From: an uncultured Streptomyces sp.
Lineage (GTDB): Bacteria; Actinomycetota; Actinomycetes; Streptomycetales; Streptomycetaceae
Assembly: GCA_946480485.1 (NCBI GenBank)
Contig: CAMLJW010000024.1
Span: 1 to 23,017 of the forward strand
Length of the DNA stretch: 23,017 nt
Reading direction: 5' to 3'
Shown here: positions 7,020 through 13,110 of the stretch, in pieces
How positions within the stretch are numbered: the first letter of the stretch is position 1
Layout: each line of letters opens with the position of its first letter
Program-made: the position numbers and the translations under genes
The notes under the pieces: generated by a model
What the model was told of the DNA's origin: nothing
What the model saw: only the letters and a program-made list of their open reading frames with translations
The model's database searches: none

Positions 7020-8213
7020 GTGGAACACTTGACTTCAGCAAGGCAGGCTGTAGTCATGCGGTCGCCCTTGCGCTCATCTGCCCCATCGGGAGTGGGTGGT
7101 CACAGCCGGGTCCTTTTCAGACTCGCGCAGTGTCTGCCGTTCGTGATCGTGCTGCTCACGCTGGGGATCGAGCTCTCGCCCGCACACGCTGTGATTACCG
7201 GTCCTCTTCTGGCCGCGTTGCCGGCATTGGCTTCACTGACGATGGGCCCGATAGGCACCCTCTCGACTGCGACGGGAGCTTTCGCTGTCACCGTGATGAC
7301 GGCCGCCCTCCACCAGAGCTGGGGTGGCCAGGTCTTCAGCAACCTCCTGTCTCTCCTCGTGGTGTCGGTAGCCAGCGTCACCATGAGTAATGCCGTGCGC
7401 GCACGCAGGCAGAGCGAGCTCGACCAGGTTCGCCGGGTCGCCGAGGCAGCACAAAGGGTCGTCCTGCGACCGGTGCCGGCTCGGCTGGGTCCGGTGCAGA
7501 TGGCCAGCATGTACCTCGCGGCAGAGACGGGAGCGCAGATCGGCGGCGATCTGTACGAGGCCGTGCAAACCCGGTACGGGGTTCGGATGATCGTGGGGGA
7601 CGTCCGCGGCAAGGGGCTGCCTGCCGTGCGCTTGGCCGCAGCCGTGCTCGGTGCGTTCCGGGAGGCCGCGCACTATGACGATGAACTGGCGGAGGTGGTG
7701 AACCACTGCGCGGCTGCCCTGGAACGGGAGTGCGCCATGCCCGGTGCGGTCGATCAGGACGGGGAGGAAGACCACGCGGAGGATTTCGTCACCGTGCTCG
7801 TGGCTGAGGTGTCCGACACATTCGTGGTCCAGGTGGTCAATCGCGGTCATCCGCCCCCACTTGTACTGCGCCAGGGCAAGGTTGAGGCCCTGATAGCCGC
7901 CTCACCACTGCCTCCCCTGGGCCTGGAGGGTATCGTCACCGTTCCTCCTGCCAAGGCGGAGAGCTATACGTTCGCGCCCGGTGACCGTCTGCTGCTGCAC
8001 ACCGACGGCGTGATCGAAGCTCGCGGCCCTGACCACGATTTCTTCGCCCTTCCCGAGGCTATGGCAGCGGTGCACGCGTGTACCCCGCCGGAGTTCCTGG
8101 AACAACTGCACCAGGGATTGATCCGACACACCCGGGGCTACCTGGCGGACGATGCGGCGATGCTCCTCGTTGAACGGCTCGACGAAAGAGCGAAGTGCTC
8201 AACGGCCCTGTAG
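7020..8213 (+). CDS. Membrane-anchored PP2C/SpoIIE-type serine phosphatase
   Basis: The 397-residue protein starts at GTG 7020, seven bases after AAGGA. About four hydrophobic segments occupy residues 31-124 (for example LPFVIVLLTLGIEL and LLSLLVVSVASVTMSN), followed by a helical linker and a PP2C/SpoIIE domain at about 149-388. Metal-binding landmarks are GGDLYEA, IVGDVRGKGLPAVRLAAAVLG, NRGHPPPLVL, LLLHTDGVIEARG and ADDAAMLLVER. Such proteins usually dephosphorylate anti-anti-sigma factors in partner-switching pathways, but no anti-sigma or STAS gene is visible here, so the substrate is unknown. Unlike its broken neighbour it is intact and has no PAS, GAF or ATPase domain. A strong hairpin after the stop probably ends the transcript. 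Confidence 0.88.
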   Translation: MEHLTSARQAVVMRSPLRSSAPSGVGGHSRVLFRLAQCLPFVIVLLTLGIELSPAHAVITGPLLAALPALASLTMGPIGTLSTATGAFAVTVMTAALHQSWGGQVFSNLLSLLVVSVASVTMSNAVRARRQSELDQVRRVAEAAQRVVLRPVPARLGPVQMASMYLAAETGAQIGGDLYEAVQTRYGVRMIVGDVRGKGLPAVRLAAAVLGAFREAAHYDDELAEVVNHCAAALERECAMPGAVDQDGEEDHAEDFVTVLVAEVSDTFVVQVVNRGHPPPLVLRQGKVEALIAASPLPPLGLEGIVTVPPAKAESYTFAPGDRLLLHTDGVIEARGPDHDFFALPEAMAAVHACTPPEFLEQLHQGLIRHTRGYLADDAAMLLVERLDERAKCSTAL

Positions 8214-8260
8214 GCGACATGGGAGTATCCGGGTGCCCGCCTGCGGGGCGAGGTGCGGCG

Positions 8261-8323
8261 GCCGGGGCAGGGCGCCGCTGCGCGGAGCCGCGCCCGGGCC
8301 GCGCAGCGGCGCCCTGCCCCGGC
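8261..8323. terminator. Long GC-rich inverted repeat, bidirectional terminator
   Basis: The arms 8261-8285 and 8299-8323 are perfect 25-base complements (core GGGGCAGGGCGCCGC) with a 13-base loop. The hairpin lies between the convergent PP2C gene (ends 8213) and ku (ends 8465), the expected place for a shared terminator. No T-run is present. Confidence 0.75.
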
Positions 8324-8333
8324 GCCCCCGTGG

Positions 8334-8444
8334 TCACCACGGCGGGCGCGCGTGGACCAGGCGGGCCAGTGCCGTACCGATAAGGGGCGCGGCGAGCAGA
8401 GTGGCGAGCCAGAACGTGTCATGAGGCCCGGCCCGACAGATCAC
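8334..8444 (-). CDS. Possible 36-residue single-helix membrane peptide or gene remnant
   Basis: GTG 8444 opens a 36-codon frame ending at TGA 8334. It contains a convincing hydrophobic helix (TFWLATLLAAPLIGTALARLV) followed by HARPPW. The ribosome binding site is weak (TTGGA). It lies 20 bases downstream of the ku stop on the same strand, so it could be co-transcribed, or it could be the surviving tail of a lost membrane protein. Confidence 0.3.
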   Translation of the reverse strand: MICRAGPHDTFWLATLLAAPLIGTALARLVHARPPW

Positions 8445-8464
8445 TCCAAGGGCGTGACGCGAGT

Positions 8465-9385
8465 CTAGGCCCCGCGCTTCACCTTCCTCCCCGCCCCCCT
8501 CTTGGCAGCCTTCTTGTCGGGCGCCTTCTTGTCGGGCGCCTTCTTCTTCGTCGTCTTCTTTGGCGTCTTCTTCGGCGTCGCGTGGACCGCGGCGTCCTCG
8601 CCCCGCGCCACCCTTGCCTTCTGCACGGACTCCTCCAAGGCCGCCATCAGATCAACGACCTGGCCCGCCGGGGCCTCTCGCTCCGGCGTCTCCGGCAGTG
8701 CATGTCCCTCACGTTTCGCCTTGATGACCTCAGCGAGCGCGTCTGTGTAGTGGTCGACGAACTCGTCGCCTTCGAGGTCGTCGCGAGCCATGGAATCAAT
8801 GAGAAGCCGGGCCTCCTCGATTTCGTCGTCGGTCACCTCGACCGGCTTCGGGACCAGCTCGGAGGGGTCGCGTATCTCGTCGTCCCAGCGCATCGAGTGA
8901 AGGACAATCGTGTCCTGGAGAATACGCAGCAGACCCAGCCGCTCGCGGCCGTGCCACGCGAACTTCGCGATGGCCGCCTTGCTGCTGCGTTCCAGCGCCT
9001 GCCGCAGCAGCACATACGGTTTGCTGGCGACCGGGCCGTCGGCCTGCAGGTAGTAGCCGTCGCCGATCTGGATGGGGCGGATCGACTCGTAGGGGACGAA
9101 CGCCACGATGTCGATCGCCTTCGCCGTGGGCAGCGGCAGGTCGGCGAGCTCTTCGTCCGAGACCGGGATGACCTGGTCTTTCGACAGTTCGTATCCCTTG
9201 CCGATCTCATAGTCGTCAAGCACCTGGCCGTCCAGCTCGCAGATCTTGCGGTAGCGGATCCGGCTCATGTCTTCCAGGTGGTACTGATGGAAGGCGATGT
9301 CGTGCTTCTCGGTCGCACTCACGACCTTGATCGGGATGGTTACGAGGCCGAAGCTGATGGCGCCTGACCAGACGGGGCGGGGCAT
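8465..9385 (-). CDS. ku: Non-homologous end-joining protein Ku
   Basis: Bacterial Ku is a homodimer that encircles double-strand break ends and recruits ligase LigD. The 306-residue product starts at ATG 9385 (MPRPVWSGAISFGLVTIPIK), the near-invariant Ku N terminus, six bases after GGAGG; the upstream in-frame start at 9448 is not needed. The core has RYRKICELDG, VPYESIRPIQIGDGYYL, KPYVLLRQAL and the LGLLRILQDTIVLHSMRW segment, all Ku signatures. The minimal core ends near residue 240. A Lys-rich tail follows (KKTPKKTTKKKAPDKKAPDKKAAKRGAG is spread over residues about 275-300), typical of actinobacterial Ku and thought to bind DNA. No ligD is in the window. It is divergent from the membrane protein at 9514. 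Confidence 0.95.
   Translation of the reverse strand: MPRPVWSGAISFGLVTIPIKVVSATEKHDIAFHQYHLEDMSRIRYRKICELDGQVLDDYEIGKGYELSKDQVIPVSDEELADLPLPTAKAIDIVAFVPYESIRPIQIGDGYYLQADGPVASKPYVLLRQALERSSKAAIAKFAWHGRERLGLLRILQDTIVLHSMRWDDEIRDPSELVPKPVEVTDDEIEEARLLIDSMARDDLEGDEFVDHYTDALAEVIKAKREGHALPETPEREAPAGQVVDLMAALEESVQKARVARGEDAAVHATPKKTPKKTTKKKAPDKKAPDKKAAKRGAGRKVKRGA
8511..8540 (+). repeat. Tandem 15-base repeat in the ku tail
   Basis: TTCTTGTCGGGCGCC occurs twice in tandem (8511-8525, 8526-8540). It encodes repeated KKAPD/GAPDK-type lysine units in the Ku C-terminal extension, so tail length could vary between strains by slippage. Confidence 0.7.
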
Positions 9386-9513
9386 GACGAACCTCCGTGG
9401 CAAGCCCCGAGCAGGCACCAGCCTATGGGAACCGTGGTCATTCTGCATGATTGCGCGTAGATGGTCCTCATTTGGGCACCCCGTCCACTTATGGCGACAG
9501 GACGGAGAAGATC

Positions 9514-9786
9514 ATGGTCATCAAGAAACTCCACGACATGGGCATCCGCAGCGAACACGCCTACATGGCCGCCATCGGCAGCATCGGCCTCACGGTCGCG
9601 GCCTGGGCAGGCTCCCTCAAAATGGAACCCGGCACCGGCCTCGCCCGAGCCGACAGGTGGGGGCTGTTCATAGGCGAGTGGGCGCCCACCTTCTTCGGCC
9701 TCGGCCTCGCCCTCTCCCACTACGAGCAACACGACGGCACCCTCACCGCCAGCGTCCACGAAATCCGGGAGAGGAAGGCCGGCTGA
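9514..9786 (+). CDS. Small two-helix membrane protein
   Basis: The 90-residue product starts at ATG 9514, six bases after GGAG. It has two hydrophobic helices, about residues 16-36 (YMAAIGSIGLTVAAWAGSL) and 48-70 (WGLFIGEWAPTFFGLGLALS), joined by a short polar loop, with charged ends (MVIKKLHDMGIRSEH and ASVHEIRERKAG). I recognise it only as a conserved-looking streptomycete hypothetical membrane protein. It shares a 128-base divergent intergenic region with ku, so the two may be co-regulated. No enzymatic motif is visible. Confidence 0.75.
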   Translation: MVIKKLHDMGIRSEHAYMAAIGSIGLTVAAWAGSLKMEPGTGLARADRWGLFIGEWAPTFFGLGLALSHYEQHDGTLTASVHEIRERKAG

Positions 9787-9953
9787 CAGCACGTCCGCCG
9801 GTTCGTGAGGGCGGGCGCCCGACCGGGACTGGACGGTCACACTTCCGCGTCCGTCTCAAAAGCCAGGGCGAAGATCTACTGCGCTTCACGCGTCTCGCCC
9901 TCCTCCTGCTCGAGGAGCGCCGCAGCGATAGCGTCCGGCTTCCCGTCAACTTG

Positions 9954-9975
9954 ACCCGGTCCTGAAGGACCGGGT
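9954..9975 (-). mobile_element. Hairpin resembling an IS200/IS605 right end
   Basis: ACCCGGTCCT GA AGGACCGGGT is a perfect 10+10 inverted repeat. On the minus strand it is followed immediately by TCAA (9954-9951), the tetranucleotide cleaved at the right end of well-studied IS200/IS605 elements. The GTCCTTCAGG loop and flank resembles right ends I remember near tnpB genes. No tnpA or tnpB frame remains, so this is a candidate remnant or a plain terminator. Confidence 0.3.
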
Positions 9976-10050
9976 TTGGAGGTAGTGCCCGGCTGGCTGC
10001 TGGGTGGACTCCCCCGTCCAGACACTTCTTGCGTGCGATCGCAAGGCGGA

Positions 10051-10084
10051 GGCTCGCCCCGATACTGGCGTATCGGGGCGAGCC
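10051..10084. terminator. 15-base perfect stem with 4-base loop
   Basis: The arms GGCTCGCCCCGATAC (10051-10065) and 10070-10084 are perfect complements around TGGC. It could terminate transcription or form part of a structured RNA together with the adjacent hairpins. Confidence 0.45.
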
Positions 10085-10546
10085 CGACAAGGCTGAAGCG
10101 CGCCCCTTGTACGGCTTTGCTTCCCTACTGCTTGCCATCGTGAGGTACGCCGTATCCGCCGCGGGCTTGAGCATCTGTCGAATCCGGCGGAGCCGGGGGT
10201 GTGACATCTGTCCATAGTGCGAGGGAGGGGACCGCTCTACCTTCGGTGCACGCGAGTTTTCGCGCCGGGTGATCCCCGGCCCCTCCTCGTCGGCCGGCTC
10301 GGCCGTCTCGACGAGCAGACGAGCAGACGAGCCCTCAACTCCCGTACGCTGGCAATCTCCACGCGCCCGGCGCACCACACCAGGAGACGAGCACGCGATG
10401 TCCGGAGGCAACGAGGGCGGGCAGGGCGGCTGTACGCCTGGCGGCCGTACGCCTGCTCCATGCCTCTCGGCCGTTGTCCAGGCCACCCCTGGAGTGCGGT
10501 CCCCCGTGCCCACCAACCGCACCCCAAAACGATGGGAGTAGCCCCC

Positions 10547-10744
10547 ATGAGCGTCGCAGGCATGCGTCCCTCGCCGTCAACTGCCGACATCCGCCGCCAT
10601 CAGATCACCGACAGGGAATCCGACGATCCGAGTGATCCCACATGCCACTGCGGCCGGTTGCTCATCAGATGCGGCGGCTGCCAGACCTTCCGATGCCTCG
10701 ACTGCGACCCCTACCGCTCTGATGACTGCACCTTCACTCTCTGA
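10547..10744 (+). CDS. Small cysteine-rich putative zinc-binding protein
   Basis: The 65-residue frame starts at ATG 10547, eight bases after GGGAG. Its C-terminal half has six closely spaced cysteines (CHCGRLLIRCGGC, then RCLDC and DDC), a pattern consistent with a zinc ribbon or treble-clef site. The N-terminal half is polar and probably disordered. It overlaps the start of the following RCK/channel-like gene by 23 bases in another frame, suggesting translational coupling. I do not recognise the family, and gene reality rests on the cysteine pattern, ribosome binding site and position. Confidence 0.5.
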   Translation: MSVAGMRPSPSTADIRRHQITDRESDDPSDPTCHCGRLLIRCGGCQTFRCLDCDPYRSDDCTFTL

Positions 10745-12206
10745 GAATTCCCGCGACGCCGCAGTCGGCGACGGTTTCCCGCCCGAGGAGCCCTCGCCCG
10801 GCGCGTACGACGATGCCCCGCTCCCCGGGGACGAGGCACAGCAGCGGTACTACGTCGTGATCGGCAGCGAGGCGGCGCGCAGGGTCTGCGGTTCCCTGCA
10901 GTCGGCGGGGAACGTCGTATGCCACATGACGCAACCCACGGACGAGGAACTGCGCCAGGCCCTGGACCGGGAAGTGGCAGGCGTCGCGGTTCTCTTCGAC
11001 GACGATGTCGAGTCCCTGCGCTACGCGCTCGCGGTCGAGCACATCTGTCCCAGCGTCACCCTGGTGGTGACGGTCTTCGACCGGACGGTCGCCGATCAGC
11101 TCGAGCGCACGGTCCCGAACTGCCGGGTCACCTCACCGGCCGATGTCGCCGCCCCCGTCCTGCTGGCCGCCTGCCTTCAGCCCGGCCTGCTGGCACTCAA
11201 CCCGACGTCCTCGGGGCACGTCGGCGCCCACTGGGAGGAGGACGCCGTACGTCTCGAAACGTACCGGCCGCCGCGCTCCCTGAGATACCGGGCCCGGCTG
11301 GGCAAGATCAGGGGACAGCTGCGACCGCACGACGGCAGTTCACGGATCATGCTGACCGGTCTTGCCGGTCTCTTCGCGGTGCTGCTGGCGGACTGGACCT
11401 GGTCCGTGACTCTCAACCACCGGCCTCCGGTGGAAGCCCTCTTCGAAGCGGCGCGGACCCTGGCAGCCGTCGGCCCCGCAACCGCACACGGCGGGTCCGC
11501 CTACCTGGTGTTCACCAGCATCGCCATGCTGATCACCATCGTGTTCACCGCCGTCTTCACCGCCGGAATGGTCGACCGCCTGCTGGCACCGCGCTCGATC
11601 GGTATGGTCGGCCCCCGGGCACTTCCCCGGTCGGGCCACGTAGTGGTCGTCGGGCTCGGACAGGTCGGGTTCCGGCTGTGCACCCGACTGCAGCGCCTCG
11701 GCCTCGGTGTGATCGGGGTGGAACGCAACCCGGCGGCCCCCAACCTCCGGCTGGCAAAGGCACTCGGGATCCCCGTCGTCATCGCCGACGCCAGAGACAA
11801 GTTCGTGCTGCGCAAGCTCGGCCTCAACACGGCGCAGGCCATGGCCGCCGTCGCCTCCGACGACCTGGACAACATCGCGGTGGCCGTGGCCGCGCGGGCC
11901 GTCGCACCCGATCTGCGGGTCGTCATCCGGGCGGGCGACCATGAGGCCATCACCGAGACCCAGTCCCTGTTCAGTATCGGCATCGTCCACGACCTCGCCA
12001 GTCTGAGTGCCGCCTACACCACCGCGAGTCTGACCGGGCTGCGGCCACGCGGAGTGCTCGCACAGGGCAGGCGGCTGCTGGTGGAGGGCGCGAACGGGAC
12101 ATTCACCCAGTGGCCGCACACGACCCGGTGCGATCACCATCAGGACCAGGCATCGGGAGGGGCACCAGGTCAGGCACCAGGTCAGGCAGCACGGGGGACA
12201 AGCTGA
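10722..12206 (+). CDS. RCK-2TM-RCK (TrkA-N) ion-channel-like protein
   Basis: Starting at ATG 10722 the product has 494 residues; an in-frame GTG at 10632 would add 30, and neither start has a strong ribosome binding site. Order of parts: a disordered N terminus; a degenerate Rossmann-like domain at about 42-155 (YYVVIGSEAARRVCGSL, without GxGxxG); a first membrane helix at about 210-230 (ITLTGLAGLFAVLLAD-like stretch); a pore-loop region (ARTLAAVGPATAHGG); a second helix (LVFTSIAMLITIVFTAVFTAG); and a complete TrkA-N domain with VVVVGLGQVGFRL binding NAD(H). The layout matches actinobacterial two-RCK channel-like proteins. The pore loop lacks the TVGYG potassium filter, so ion selectivity, or even transport, is uncertain. 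The C-terminal tail has a GGAPGQAPGQA repeat. Confidence 0.8.
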   Translation: MTAPSLSENSRDAAVGDGFPPEEPSPGAYDDAPLPGDEAQQRYYVVIGSEAARRVCGSLQSAGNVVCHMTQPTDEELRQALDREVAGVAVLFDDDVESLRYALAVEHICPSVTLVVTVFDRTVADQLERTVPNCRVTSPADVAAPVLLAACLQPGLLALNPTSSGHVGAHWEEDAVRLETYRPPRSLRYRARLGKIRGQLRPHDGSSRIMLTGLAGLFAVLLADWTWSVTLNHRPPVEALFEAARTLAAVGPATAHGGSAYLVFTSIAMLITIVFTAVFTAGMVDRLLAPRSIGMVGPRALPRSGHVVVVGLGQVGFRLCTRLQRLGLGVIGVERNPAAPNLRLAKALGIPVVIADARDKFVLRKLGLNTAQAMAAVASDDLDNIAVAVAARAVAPDLRVVIRAGDHEAITETQSLFSIGIVHDLASLSAAYTTASLTGLRPRGVLAQGRRLLVEGANGTFTQWPHTTRCDHHQDQASGGAPGQAPGQAARGTS

Positions 12207-12240
12207 TGCGGCCATCGGCGTTCGCGCGCCCCGACTCTGC

Positions 12241-12528
12241 TCAGGACTGGTACGGCTGCTGCTGCGGTTGCCCGTACCTCTCGCCGTAGCCGTTCGCGCC
12301 CTGCGCCTGCAGCTGCTCCGCCTGCTCCTTCATCACTTTCTGCTCCGCTCCGCAGAAGGTGCACTGCGTTATGTACGTCGTCGAGAACGGGAACAACGGC
12401 ACGAAGAACAGCGTGAATTTCGTGACGCGCTTCCTGAGCGTGTGCGCGGAGGGATTGGCGCAGTGGCCACACAGCAGTGTCAGTATCGCGAGCTGGTACA
12501 GGTATCCCTTGGTGCCAAAGATGATCAT
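12241..12528 (-). CDS. Zinc-ribbon protein, putatively membrane-associated
   Basis: The 95-residue product starts at ATG 12528, seven bases after GGGAGG; an in-frame start at 12573 has no such site. It opens MIIFGTKGYLYQLAILTLLCGHC with a CxxC pair. A basic segment and a hydrophobic aromatic stretch (FTLFFVPLFPFSTTYITQC) follow, leading to a second CxxC (CTFCG). The two pairs, about 47 residues apart, likely form one zinc site. The C-terminal tail is Gln/Gly/Tyr-rich (GANGYGERYGQPQQQPYQS). It belongs to a small zinc-ribbon family common in actinobacteria. Function unknown. It converges with the channel-like gene with only 34 bases between stops. Confidence 0.8.
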   Translation of the reverse strand: MIIFGTKGYLYQLAILTLLCGHCANPSAHTLRKRVTKFTLFFVPLFPFSTTYITQCTFCGAEQKVMKEQAEQLQAQGANGYGERYGQPQQQPYQS

Positions 12529-13110
12529 GCTGGTTCCCTCCCGGGTCGGCGCCTGCCGGCACAGTGCCGACACATGGCGAGGTGCGCTGACAGACCACAG
12601 CCGTGCACGTCGGTGAGCACTGATCTCACTGGGCGACTGCGTACGGCAGTGTCGTCTGACTGAACCCGTACGGTATCGCCAACGGCGTTTGCGGGTTCAG
12701 CTGAGGGCTGCGCGCCACTCCGCACGAAGGAGCAGAGGCGCGGAGTCCGTAGCAAGACACTCGCCACCGCGACCGTCGACCGGGCTCCCGCGGCACGCCC
12801 CCCGTCGTCGTCAAACAGGACGGCAGCACCGCCTCGCCGAGGCGAACACGGGAGAGAGTCGTTGACACCAGCGGAAAGACCAACTGTCCGCCAGGGGGAC
12901 TCTTACTGTCCCTTGGCGGAGAAGCGCCGTATGTACCAGTTCTCGGGTGCCGGTGTCTTCAGTAAGCGCACCTGTCGTTATTTCAGGTGAAGCCCCCAGG
13001 CCAGTCATCCCGCTCGCGAAAAGATCGTCATACCCTTTTCACTGCTCGAGCAGTCCCGGAACGTTTGTGTGTCTGCTCATCTGGGCTTGGCGTCACCGTC
13101 GGGGGTTTGC
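12529..13110. other. Noncoding stretch with inverted repeats upstream of the GGDEF gene
   Basis: No convincing gene is present. Three inverted repeats stand out: 12660-12668/12692-12700 (CTGAACCCG, perfect 9+9), 12717-12723/12740-12746 (ACTCCGC, perfect 7+7) and 12887-12896/12910-12920 (TCCGCCAGGG against CCCTTGGCGGA, one bulge). A TTGACA hexamer lies at 12862-12867 without an obvious -10 partner. Confidence 0.5.

Larger units (their letters stand above)
9787..10546. other. Gene-poor stretch with several strong hairpins
   Basis: No convincing coding region lies in these 760 bases; long frames here are GC shadows. Visible structure: hairpins at 9954-9975, 10028-10045 (CTTGCG/CGCAAG), 10051-10084 and about 10184-10197 (CCGGC/GCCGG), plus a 15-base imperfect tandem repeat at 10427-10456. 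A 47-codon frame at 10398-10541, preceded by AGGAG 11 bases upstream, is possible but unsupported. Confidence 0.6.

Noticed and set aside
10398..10541. 47-codon Gly-rich frame before the Cys-rich small gene
   Set aside because: The Shine-Dalgarno-like AGGAG is 11 bases away and the sequence includes a 15-base tandem repeat; coding nature is not supported.
12660..13068. Cyclic di-GMP riboswitch upstream of the GGDEF gene
   Set aside because: The repeats present do not show the GEMM core pattern I know, so no riboswitch was called.
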